A stretch of DNA of 8,733 bases. Source: JAICYJ01 sp035473255 (lineage in GTDB: Bacteria; Actinomycetota; Thermoleophilia; Gaiellales; JAICJC01). Position numbers and translations under genes: made by a program. The notes below the pieces were generated by a model that ran no database searches, had not been told where the DNA came from, and was given only the letters and a program-made list of their open reading frames with translations. The stretch lies in assembly GCA_035473255.1 (NCBI GenBank), contig DATIOK010000057.1, positions 1-8,733 on the forward strand. Reading direction: 5' to 3'. Within the stretch, counting starts at the first letter, position 1. Each line of letters begins with the position of its first letter. This document shows positions 1-5,909 of this stretch, in pieces.

Positions 1-750
1 TGCCGACGGCGACAGCACCAGGCCGGTGGTGGCCATCGCGCCGTGCCAGACGCCGCACAGCTCGGCGCAGCGCACGTTGAACGTGCCCAGCTTGTGCGGC
101 GTCACGTCAGCCACGTTGTCCGCACCGGGAACGGCATCGACCTTGACGCCCAGCTGGTAGGCCCAGAACGAGTGGATCACGTCCAGCGAGGTGACGTGGA
201 ACACCACGGTGCGGCCCAGCGGCAGCGCCAGCTGGGTGGTCTCGACGCCGCCGTACTGCGGGTAGCGGAACGTGAACTGCCACTGCTGCGAGACCACCTG
301 CACCTGCAGCGCACCCGCCGGCGCGGCCGAGATCAGCGTCGCCCCCTGCCCTCCCCCCGCGCCGGCCGCGCTCGACTCGGTCGCATACAGAGCGTAGGTG
401 CCGTAGGCGGCCAGGAACAGCACGATCGTGACGGTGCTGACCAGCCAAACGCCCTGCAGCCGGCTGTTGCCGTGGATGGGCGGGCCATCCTCGATCACGT
501 CGCCGCGCTGGCGGAACACCGTCAGCGCGTAGGCGAAGTAGACCAGCAGGCCGATCGCGATCGGCGTCAGGATGGCCGTGATGATGATGTTGGCCTCGTG
601 CTGCTCGTGGGCCTGGGCGGTGTCACTGCCGGGCGGCATGTGCGGACCCAGCGCGAAGATCACGAGCAGCACGCCGATCACCGACAGCACCAACCAGACG
701 ACGGCGACGCGACGCAGATCGGGGGCGGGATCGGTCGCGTCGGTGGTCAT
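1..750 (-). CDS. coxB: Cytochrome c oxidase subunit II, C-terminus off the window
   Basis: This is the subunit of the aa3-type terminal oxidase that accepts electrons from cytochrome c at the binuclear CuA centre. It is open from the ATG at 750 to the left edge, giving 250 residues without a stop. Three hydrophobic segments lie at about residues 16-35, 57-79 and 103-124. The last two match the usual subunit II hairpin; the first is extra and may be a signal anchor. The periplasmic cupredoxin domain carries a complete CuA set: His193 (in VIHSFW), Cys228, Glu230, Cys232, His236 and Met239, in the motif CAELCGVWHGAM. A QQWQF aromatic stretch lies near residues 155-159. An AGGGA ribosome site lies 6 bp before the ATG. 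The gene follows the cupredoxin gene by 12 bp, so the two are probably one operon. Subunits I and III would be expected beyond position 1. The family assignment is very secure; only the C-terminus is missing. Confidence 0.96.
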   Translation of the reverse strand, partial: MTTDATDPAPDLRRVAVVWLVLSVIGVLLVIFALGPHMPPGSDTAQAHEQHEANIIITAILTPIAIGLLVYFAYALTVFRQRGDVIEDGPPIHGNSRLQGVWLVSTVTIVLFLAAYGTYALYATESSAAGAGGGQGATLISAAPAGALQVQVVSQQWQFTFRYPQYGGVETTQLALPLGRTVVFHVTSLDVIHSFWAYQLGVKVDAVPGADNVADVTPHKLGTFNVRCAELCGVWHGAMATTGLVLSPSA

Positions 751-762
751 CGCTGTCCCTGT

Positions 763-1419
763 TCAGGCGACATTCAGGTAGCCGTCCATCCAGCCGACCG
801 TTTGCATGGGACCGCCGAAGCCGTTGGGGAACCCGGCGGCGCAGGGGACGAAGCACTGCCAGCGGTAGTGGCCGGGCTTGCCGGTACGAACGGTGAAGGT
901 GATCGTGGTATGCGCCATCGAGAGCGCGCAGGGCGTGACGGAGCACTGGTTGGGCGCGTTGTCGCCGACGCCCGGGATCGCCACGCTGACGCCCATCTCG
1001 GGGATGGCGAACGTGTGCGAGGTGAGAGTCGGGTCGATCGACGCGACCGGCTTTCCGCCGATCGTCTCGGTACCGCCGATGGTGCCGCGCGGCTGGGACC
1101 AGAGCGGGTTTCGCAGCCCGGTGGCGGTGTCGAAGTTGTAGATGGTGAACCTGACCAGGCTGTGGGCCGGCACCTGCACCACAGTGCTGTGCACCCACTG
1201 GCCCTGCGGGTTCTTGACAAGGTAGGAGACCCAGTCGGGGTGTGGCTGGTGCCCGTAGGAGGGAACGGTCTGGAAGGTGACGTTGGTCACGCCACCGGTG
1301 GTGCCTGCCATCACGGTCGGCGGGAAGCTGGTCACCCAGGACATCACGTACCAGGTGACCAGCACGATCGCCGCCGCTGTCCCGGCGGCGATACCGGCGA
1401 TCCGGCGGTTGAACGTCAC
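763..1419 (-). CDS. Membrane-anchored cupredoxin-like protein with an altered CuA-type loop
   Basis: A 218-residue protein with one N-terminal hydrophobic segment (about 7-29, no lipobox) followed by an exported beta-rich domain. His135 in SHTFAIPEMG sits where cupredoxins place their first copper-ligand His. Near the C-terminus, GHYRWQCFVPC followed by GGPM resembles the CuA loop of oxidase subunit II, with Cys189 and Cys193 spaced as in CuA. The ligand His four residues after the second Cys is replaced by Phe197, the Glu between the cysteines is Val191, and the nearest Met (205) is displaced by a longer loop. A second pair, Cys159 and Cys164, could form a disulfide. The start is GTG at 1419, the first start codon in frame after a stop near 1475, and its ribosome site is weak. 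The gene precedes coxB by 12 bp, which suggests a role in electron delivery to, or copper loading of, the oxidase. That role is inference; I do not know a named family for this protein. Confidence 0.85.
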   Translation of the reverse strand: MTFNRRIAGIAAGTAAAIVLVTWYVMSWVTSFPPTVMAGTTGGVTNVTFQTVPSYGHQPHPDWVSYLVKNPQGQWVHSTVVQVPAHSLVRFTIYNFDTATGLRNPLWSQPRGTIGGTETIGGKPVASIDPTLTSHTFAIPEMGVSVAIPGVGDNAPNQCSVTPCALSMAHTTITFTVRTGKPGHYRWQCFVPCAAGFPNGFGGPMQTVGWMDGYLNVA

Positions 1420-1460
1420 GTCGGCAACACGCCGCGGACTCTCAGCCGCATGGCCAGGAC

Positions 1461-1493
1461 CGTCAAGCCATTGTCATCTCGCTGTCATCTCCA
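1461..1493. promoter_or_regulatory. Three tandem 11-bp repeats, Pho-box-like binding site
   Basis: Three consecutive 11-mers read CGTCAAGCCAT, TGTCATCTCGC and TGTCATCTCCA (1461-1471, 1472-1482, 1483-1493). The last two share nine identical bases in a row (TGTCATCTC), and the first shares the GTCA core. OmpR/PhoB-family regulators bind head-to-tail repeats with this 11-bp period, and the E. coli Pho box has two TGTCA cores 11 bp apart. The array lies between the divergent cupredoxin-coxB genes and the OmpR-type regulator gene. On the minus strand it covers a TTGACG (1466-1461) that could be a -35 box for the oxidase operon, although the matching -10 is poor. On the plus strand it ends 26 bp before a possible -10, GATACT (1520-1525), an arrangement that would suit activation. 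The repeats are visible; the binding protein is inferred. Confidence 0.7.
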
Positions 1494-1536
1494 CGGGCGC
1501 GGCGGCGCCGTCGCTCTGCGATACTGCGGCCGCTTC

Positions 1537-1550
1537 AAGGGAGGAACGAT
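1537..1550 (+). promoter_or_regulatory. Strong ribosome-binding site fixing a TTG start
   Basis: AAGGGAGG at 1537-1544 lies 6 bp before TTG at 1551. It marks this TTG as the start of the response regulator. The next residues (RVLIVEDE) are the conserved beginning of a receiver domain, so no downstream start is possible. Confidence 0.88.
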
Positions 1551-2225
1551 TTGCGAGTGCTGATCGTCGAGGACGAGGGCCTGATCGCGCGGTTCGTGGC
1601 GCGCGCGCTGCAGGCGGAGGGCTACACCACCAGCGTGGCCCCCGACGGTGAGGTGGCCTGCCGGCGGCTTCGCGAGGAGGAGTGGGATCTCGCAATCCTC
1701 GACCTGCTGCTGCCTGCGAAGAGCGGCTTCGACGTCCTGCGCGAGCTGTCCCAGGCGGCCAACCAGGTGCCGGTGCTGGTGCTGTCGGCCCGGCGCTCTG
1801 TCGAGGCGAAGGTTGCCGCCCTGGACGCGGGCGCGACCGACTTCCTCGCCAAGCCGTTCGCGTTGGACGAGCTGCTGGCGCGGGTGCGGGCGCTACTCCG
1901 CCGCGGCCGCTCGCCGGCCGAGACGGAGCTCGCCAGCGAGCCAGACCTGCAGTTCACGCTGGACGGGCGCTCGCGCACGCTGTGCTGGGGCGACGGCCGC
2001 ACGCTGACGCTGTCGGAGCGGGAGTTCGGCCTGCTCGAGTACCTGGTCAGGTCGCCCAACCAGATCGTCTCGCGGGAGCGCATCCTGAACGCGGTCTGGG
2101 AGTACCAGTTCGACCCGCGCTCGAACGTGGTCGACGTCTACGTGGGGCGGCTACGTCGCAAGCTGCACCCCGCGATCCGGATCGAGACCGTCCGCGGCGG
2201 CGGCTACCGGCTGATGACGGGCTGA
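1551..2225 (+). CDS. OmpR/PhoB-family response regulator
   Basis: A cytoplasmic DNA-binding regulator of 224 residues, the usual length for the family. The receiver domain (about 1-115) begins RVLIVEDE, with acidic residues Glu7 and Asp8 forming the Mg pocket. Asp51 in LAILDLLLP is the phosphate acceptor, Ser79 takes the Thr/Ser switch position and Lys101 is in the conserved LAKPF. A short linker leads to the winged helix (about 150-222), which has the typical TLSEREFGLLEYL, DVYVGRLRRKL and VRGGGYRL motifs. It starts with TTG behind a strong ribosome site. Its partner is very probably the histidine kinase encoded on the opposite strand, whose 3' end overlaps this gene by 75 bp. The 11-bp repeats just upstream are a likely binding site, implying autoregulation and control of the divergent oxidase genes. 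The stimulus cannot be read from the sequence. Confidence 0.96.
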   Translation: MRVLIVEDEGLIARFVARALQAEGYTTSVAPDGEVACRRLREEEWDLAILDLLLPAKSGFDVLRELSQAANQVPVLVLSARRSVEAKVAALDAGATDFLAKPFALDELLARVRALLRRGRSPAETELASEPDLQFTLDGRSRTLCWGDGRTLTLSEREFGLLEYLVRSPNQIVSRERILNAVWEYQFDPRSNVVDVYVGRLRRKLHPAIRIETVRGGGYRLMTG

Positions 2226-3293
2226 GCCGACCGGCAACGTGATCGTGAATGCGGTGCCGACGCCCGGCTGGCTGACCACCGTGATCGAGCCGCCATGGGC
2301 CTCGGCCACGGCCCGCACGATCGAGAGCCCGAGGCCGGCGCCGCCGCCGCGGCGGTTGCGATCGCGGTCGACCCGGTAGAAGCGGTCGAACACGTGGCCC
2401 AGCGCCTCCGGCGGGATGCCCTTGCCGGAGTCGCGCACGGTCAGCAGCACCCGGTCGGCCAGCTGGACGGCATCGATGCCGATGCGGTCGCCCCCCTGGG
2501 TGTGGCGGATCGCGTTCTCCAGCAGCTCCTCCAGCGAGATCGCCAGCCGGTCGCGGTCGACCACCACCGCGATGTCGGGGATCGCACCCAGCGACCACTC
2601 GCGCGGCGCCGCCACCCGCCAGCGCTGGAACAGCTCCTCGACGAAGGGCGCGAGCCGCGTCTCGGCCGGCAGCAGGAACCCCGGCGTGGGAGCGCCCTCG
2701 ATCAGCAGCAGCTGGTCGATCAGCCGCTCCATCCGCTCCAGCTCGGCCACCACCGTGTCGCTGATGGCGCCGATCTCCTCGTGGCCGGCGCTGTGGTAGC
2801 GGTTGAGCAGGTCGATGTGGCCGCGCGCGATCGTGATCGGGGTCAGCAGCTCGTGCGACGCGTTGGACACGAAGTCGCGCTGCCGCTGCAGCGACGCCCG
2901 CAGGTTCGCGGCCAGCCGGTCGCTCTCGGCCACGGCGTCCTGGCGGCGGCGCACGTGGTAGACCATGGCCAGGAACATCAGCCCCATCAGCGGCACCTCG
3001 GTCACCTCCGCCCAGTCCTCACGGGAGCTGTGCACGGCCAGCAGCGTCATGCCGCCGGCCGACAACGACACGAAGGTGATGCCCGCGATCGTGCCCCTGG
3101 AGCGCCACATGCGGTACCCGTAGAGCAGCGTGAAGCTGACGTAGATCAGGTGGAAGGGCACGGTCTCCCAGCCGTGGGGGCCGTCGTCGGTGATCAGCAC
3201 CAGCATCGCCACCAGGTTCAGGCAAGCGAACCCCACCCAGGCGACCTCCAGCCGGTTCTCAGCGAACAGGTGCCGTGCGCGGGAGCGGTTCAC
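2151..3293 (-). CDS. Sensor histidine kinase with four membrane helices and almost no external domain
   Basis: A 380-residue sensor kinase, presumably the partner of the adjacent response regulator. Four hydrophobic segments (about 16-34, 43-60, 69-88 and 98-114) are joined by very short loops, so the signal is likely sensed in or at the membrane rather than by a periplasmic domain. The dimerisation and phosphoacceptor helix carries His147 in SNASHELLTPI. The catalytic domain shows the N box around Asn260 (LEELLENAIRH), the G1 box DSGKGIP at 288-294, the F box FDRFYR at 302-307 and the G2 box GGGAGLGLS at 316-324. The fold should end near TITLPV (349-354). A further tail of about 26 residues is encoded on the strand opposite the response regulator's wing, giving a 75-bp tail-to-tail overlap. 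The start is GTG at 3293, chosen because the first helix follows at once; its ribosome site is poor, so the exact start is less certain. Confidence 0.94.
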   Translation of the reverse strand: MNRSRARHLFAENRLEVAWVGFACLNLVAMLVLITDDGPHGWETVPFHLIYVSFTLLYGYRMWRSRGTIAGITFVSLSAGGMTLLAVHSSREDWAEVTEVPLMGLMFLAMVYHVRRRQDAVAESDRLAANLRASLQRQRDFVSNASHELLTPITIARGHIDLLNRYHSAGHEEIGAISDTVVAELERMERLIDQLLLIEGAPTPGFLLPAETRLAPFVEELFQRWRVAAPREWSLGAIPDIAVVVDRDRLAISLEELLENAIRHTQGGDRIGIDAVQLADRVLLTVRDSGKGIPPEALGHVFDRFYRVDRDRNRRGGGAGLGLSIVRAVAEAHGGSITVVSQPGVGTAFTITLPVGSARHQPVAAAADGLDPDRGVQLAT

Positions 3294-3353
3294 GGCGTGA
3301 AGCGTACGCCCGCCGAGCGCGTGGTGCGCGGAGATCGAGTCGGCCGAAGCGGT

Positions 3354-3385
3354 GTGCGCGGCGGCGGCCCGACGCCGCCGCGCAC
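3354..3385. terminator. Perfect 13-bp GC hairpin, likely terminator of the arsR-SRPBCC operon
   Basis: GTGCGCGGCGGCG at 3354-3366 and its exact reverse complement at 3373-3385 flank a 6-base loop (GCCCGA). The structure begins 19 bp after the stop codon of the SRPBCC gene on the minus strand and ends about 60 bp before the histidine kinase start. There is no T run on either side. It could work as a U-less terminator, as proposed for GC-rich actinobacteria, or as an mRNA 3'-end stabiliser. The stem is seen directly; the function is inferred from position. Confidence 0.6.
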
Positions 3386-3404
3386 CAAGCCGGCCTTTAG
3401 ATGG

Positions 3405-3848
3405 TCAGCCGGCCAGAGGCTTGCCGGTCTCGAGCAGCGTCTTCAGGCCGGACAGCACCATCATCCAGCCGCCGGAGACGGCCTCGGCGGTCATGGGAGC
3501 GCCCTCGAGCTGGTCGTGCACCACGCGCAGCATGCAGTAGCCGCCGTCCTGCGGCTCGATCTCCCAGGTCACGCGACTGGCTTTCTCGGCTGCCAGCTCG
3601 GGCGAGTAGAGCGAGCGCCAGCCGTGCACCAGCCGCCGCGGCGGGTCGAACTCCAGCACCTGGTCGTCGCCCCAGACGCTGTCGTCGGGGCCGAGCGACA
3701 GGTAGCGCTCGCCGGTCACCTCTATGCGGGCACCGTAGAAGTACTGGACGGTGAACTCGGGCGTCGTGATCGCCTCCCAGATCTGCTCCGGCGTGGCCCG
3801 GATGAACAGCTGGTAGACCTGCGTGGTGGTCGCGGTCATGGTGGTCAT
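3405..3848 (-). CDS. SRPBCC / AHSA1-like domain protein
   Basis: A 147-residue cytoplasmic protein of the START-like SRPBCC superfamily, AHSA1 branch: a small helix-grip fold with a hydrophobic cavity. Family features are the early IRATPEQIWEAITTPEF segment, the central WGDDQVLEFDPPRRLVHGW and the C-terminal VSGGWMMVLSGLKTLLETG helix. The start is the ATG at 3848, which overlaps the stop codon of the upstream arsR-type gene in an ATGA. GGAGGA (3860-3855) lies 6 bp before it, so the two genes are translationally coupled. A longer frame extends upstream inside arsR but has no support. ArsR-type regulators paired with AHSA1-like proteins are common in actinobacteria; the ligand or reaction is generally unknown, and I assign none here. 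A downstream GC hairpin probably ends the transcript. Confidence 0.93.
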   Translation of the reverse strand: MTTMTATTTQVYQLFIRATPEQIWEAITTPEFTVQYFYGARIEVTGERYLSLGPDDSVWGDDQVLEFDPPRRLVHGWRSLYSPELAAEKASRVTWEIEPQDGGYCMLRVVHDQLEGAPMTAEAVSGGWMMVLSGLKTLLETGKPLAG

Positions 3849-4162
3849 GCGGTGTCCTCCAGTGTCGTCTTGAGCCGGGCCAGCGCGGAGACGTGGCCCT
3901 CGGTGTACTTGTCGATCCACCGGTCGTGGATCAGCCGGATCGGCACCGGGTTCAGGTAGTGCAGCTTCTCCCGGCCCGAGCGGAGGGCGACGACGAGGCC
4001 CGCGGCCTCCAGCACGCGCAGGTGCTTCATCACGCCGAAGCGGGACATCTCAAGCTCCGATTCGAGCTCCGAGAGCGTGCGCCCGTCGCGCTCGTGCAGC
4101 CGGTCGAGCAGGTGCCGCCGTGTGGGGTCGGCCAGCGCCTTGAAGACCGCGTCGTCATTCAT
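3845..4162 (-). CDS. ArsR-family winged-helix repressor
   Basis: A 105-residue homodimer-type DNA-binding protein. It begins MNDDAVFKALADPTRRHLLD, the usual first helix of the family. The helix-turn-helix lies at about 32-55 (LSELESELEMSRFGVMKHLRVLE), followed by the wing AAGLVVALRSGREKLHYLNP. There is no cysteine, so the metal-binding ELCVCDL site of true arsenic or cadmium sensors is absent and it probably does not sense metals. The start is placed at the ATG at 4162, although an in-frame ATG exists at 4198. That upstream ATG overlaps the -35 box, while the -10 box TATAGT ends 6 bases before 4162, so the mRNA should begin at or next to this start. The gene is coupled to the SRPBCC gene by an ATGA overlap. 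A perfect palindrome in the promoter is its likely operator. Confidence 0.93.
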   Translation of the reverse strand: MNDDAVFKALADPTRRHLLDRLHERDGRTLSELESELEMSRFGVMKHLRVLEAAGLVVALRSGREKLHYLNPVPIRLIHDRWIDKYTEGHVSALARLKTTLEDTA

Positions 4163-4168
4163 GCCGGC

Positions 4169-4198
4169 ACTATATGTGACCATATGGTCACATGTCAA
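4169..4198 (-). promoter_or_regulatory. Sigma-70-type promoter of arsR-SRPBCC, probably leaderless
   Basis: On the minus strand TTGACA (4198-4193, a perfect -35) is followed after 18 bp by TATAGT (4174-4169, five of six consensus -10 bases). Only GCCGGC separates the -10 from the ATG at 4162, so transcription should begin at or within a base or so of the A of the start codon. There is no ribosome-binding site. This is the classical arrangement for a leaderless transcript, which is common in actinobacteria. Confidence 0.8.
4174..4193. promoter_or_regulatory. Perfect 20-bp palindrome, likely ArsR operator
   Basis: ATGTGACCATATGGTCACAT is identical to its own reverse complement and fills the spacer between the -35 and -10 boxes of the arsR promoter. 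Its AT-rich centre stands out in this GC-rich window. Its size and position fit a dimeric winged-helix repressor blocking RNA polymerase, so autorepression is likely. It also lies about 75 bp upstream of the start of the divergent dikinase operon and might influence that promoter. The palindrome is seen; the bound protein is inferred. Confidence 0.85.
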
Positions 4199-4230
4199 GC
4201 GCTGGGAGTTCGCGGAGACCCGGAGGTCAG

Positions 4231-4262
4231 TATGCTCAGCGCCTCACCCGCTATCGAGAGGA
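4231..4262 (+). promoter_or_regulatory. Possible -10 box and ribosome-binding site of the dikinase operon
   Basis: GAGAGGA at 4256-4262 is a good ribosome-binding site 6 bp before the ATG at 4269. It selects this start over the longer frame that opens inside arsR on the opposite strand. TATGCT at 4231-4236 could be a -10 box, but I find no convincing -35 box about 17 bp upstream. The promoter is therefore tentative and the ribosome site firm. Confidence 0.5.
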
Positions 4263-4268
4263 CTCCCG

Positions 4269-5909
4269 ATGACGAACGCAGACACCGTGACGGAGCTGCG
4301 ATTCGAGCCTCCGGCTCCAGGCTACTGGGAGCGCGACGCGGTGCACTTCCCGCGGCCGATGACGCGCTACTGGCAGGAGGTTCACCCGGCGGCGTTCGCG
4401 CGCGGCACCGGTGATTTCGCACGCTTCTACGGCATGCTGGTGGGCTCGCTGGGCTCGGCGTACGTCCACGGGTTCGGCTACCGGTCGATGGTGCCTGTCG
4501 CGGACGAGGAGGTACCCGCCCGCTTCCAGCGCGCGGCCGAGGTGATGCAGGGCAAGCTCTGGCGCGAGCAGCTGAGCGACTGGGACGAGCGGGTCAAGCC
4601 CGACTCGATCGAGGCGCACCGCGCGCTGCAATCGGTCGATCCCGCCGGGCTCTCCGACCAGGAGCTGGTCGAGTATCTGACGCGCTGCCGCGACCACCAC
4701 GCGGCGATGATCGCGCAGCACATGCGCTACACGGCCTCGGCCGTTGTGCCGACGGGTGATTTCCTTGCGCACGTGGGCGACTGGACGGACGTGCCGCCGG
4801 CCGAGCTGCTCGGCCTGATGCGCGGCACAGCGCCCGTCTCGGCTGGCGCCTCGGACGAGCTCGAGCGGCTGATCGCCGCGTTCGAGGCGGATGCGCAGGC
4901 GCGGGAGCTGCTCGCGTCCGACGACGACCCCGGCCAGGTGCTGGCCTCGCTGCGAGCGCTCGACGGCGAGACCGGTGAGGCGGTGTCGGGGTACCTCGAC
5001 CTGGTCGGATACCGCCTGCTGGACGGGTTCGACATCTCCGAGCCCTACGCGCTTTCGATGCCGGACGCGCTGGTGCGCGCAATCCAGATCGCCGTGGCCG
5101 GCAGGGACCTCGAGGGCGCCGACGTCGACGCGGCAGTCGCCGACATCCGCGGCAAGGTGCCCGAGCAGCATCGGGCCGAGTTCGACGAGCTGCTCGGCGA
5201 GGCACGGCTGACCTACCGGCTGCGCGACGAGCGCGGCGTCTTCAGCGACATCTGGGCCTCCGGCCTGATGCGCCGGGCGGTGCTCGAGGGCGGTCGCCGC
5301 GTCGCCGAACGCGGGCAGATCCACGAGCCGGTGCATCTGATCGATGCCAGCTTCGACGAGATGTGCTCGCTGGTCGCGGACGGGTCTGGTCCCTCGGCCG
5401 ACGAGCTGGCCGCCCGCGCCACCGAGCGCACCACGCGTGCCCCGAACGCAGCGCCGCGGTCGCTGGGCGACCCGCCACCACCGCCGCCGGACCCCTCCGG
5501 CCTGCCGCCCGACGTGGCGCGGCTGATGCGCGCCACCGGCATCGCGCTGGGCCACCTGTTCGGCAGCTCCGAGGCCGAGCACGACGAGCAGGTGCTGCGC
5601 GGGCTGGCCGCCAGCCCGGGCATCTACGAAGGGCCGGCGCGGCTGATCTCGGGACCGTCGGAGTTCGACCGGATCGTCACAGGAGACGTGCTCGTCACCC
5701 AGTCGACGACCGAGGCCTTCAACATCCTGCTGCCGCTGCTGGGGGCGATCGTGACCGACAGCGGCGGCCTGCTCTCGCACTCGGCGATCGTCGCGCGCGA
5801 GTACGGCATCCCCGGCGTGGTGGGGACGCGCGAAGCGACCGGGCGAATCGCCGACGGGGTGCGCGTGCGCGTCGACGGCGACGCCGGCGAGGTGACGGTG
5901 GTCGAGTGA
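4269..5909 (+). CDS. PEP-synthase-like swivel (phospho-His) subunit with large helical acceptor domain
   Basis: A 546-residue protein, probably the phospho-carrier and substrate subunit of a split dikinase. The C-terminal domain (about 442-546) is the PEP-utilising-enzyme mobile domain. It begins GLAASPGIYEGPARL and contains TDSGGLLSHSAIVAREYGIP, in which His504 is the expected phosphorylated residue. Residues 1-400 form a mostly helical, soluble domain rich in acidic residues, Trp and His (for example AQHMRYTASAV and GDFLAHVGDWTDVP). This corresponds in place to the acceptor-binding part of phenylphosphate synthase subunit A and to the rifampicin-binding domain of rifampin phosphotransferase. 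A proline-rich linker (402-414, six prolines in a row) joins the two parts. The PEP/pyruvate TIM barrel of true PEP synthases is absent. The stop codon overlaps the start of the ATP-grasp subunit. The acceptor is unknown; phenol-like or polyketide-like molecules are guesses from the family. Confidence 0.88.
   Translation: MTNADTVTELRFEPPAPGYWERDAVHFPRPMTRYWQEVHPAAFARGTGDFARFYGMLVGSLGSAYVHGFGYRSMVPVADEEVPARFQRAAEVMQGKLWREQLSDWDERVKPDSIEAHRALQSVDPAGLSDQELVEYLTRCRDHHAAMIAQHMRYTASAVVPTGDFLAHVGDWTDVPPAELLGLMRGTAPVSAGASDELERLIAAFEADAQARELLASDDDPGQVLASLRALDGETGEAVSGYLDLVGYRLLDGFDISEPYALSMPDALVRAIQIAVAGRDLEGADVDAAVADIRGKVPEQHRAEFDELLGEARLTYRLRDERGVFSDIWASGLMRRAVLEGGRRVAERGQIHEPVHLIDASFDEMCSLVADGSGPSADELAARATERTTRAPNAAPRSLGDPPPPPPDPSGLPPDVARLMRATGIALGHLFGSSEAEHDEQVLRGLAASPGIYEGPARLISGPSEFDRIVTGDVLVTQSTTEAFNILLPLLGAIVTDSGGLLSHSAIVAREYGIPGVVGTREATGRIADGVRVRVDGDAGEVTVVE

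Noticed and set aside
43..1563. A 506-codon open frame on the plus strand across the cupredoxin and coxB genes
   Set aside because: It has low-complexity Arg/His/Gly/Asp-rich content and no domain, and it lies opposite two genes with clear copper-protein motifs. It is a shadow of GC-rich codon use.
3849..3920. Longer N-terminus for the SRPBCC protein
   Set aside because: The extra residues are read from within the arsR-type gene in another frame. The ATGA overlap with GGAGGA 6 bp upstream marks the ATG at 3848.
2295..3959. A 554-codon open frame on the plus strand opposite the kinase and SRPBCC genes
   Set aside because: It is His/Gln/Arg-rich without recognisable motifs and spans two genuine genes and a hairpin on the other strand.
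4163..4198. Upstream in-frame ATG (4198) as the start of the ArsR-type repressor
   Set aside because: It lies within the -35 box of the predicted promoter and would place the operator inside the coding region. The family core begins at the ATG at 4162.
4251..5780. Long minus-strand frames opposite the dikinase subunits, including 5624-6835 and 6495-7919
   Set aside because: Their composition is typical of antisense reading of GC-rich codons. The plus-strand frames carry full catalytic motifs, coupled starts and ribosome sites.
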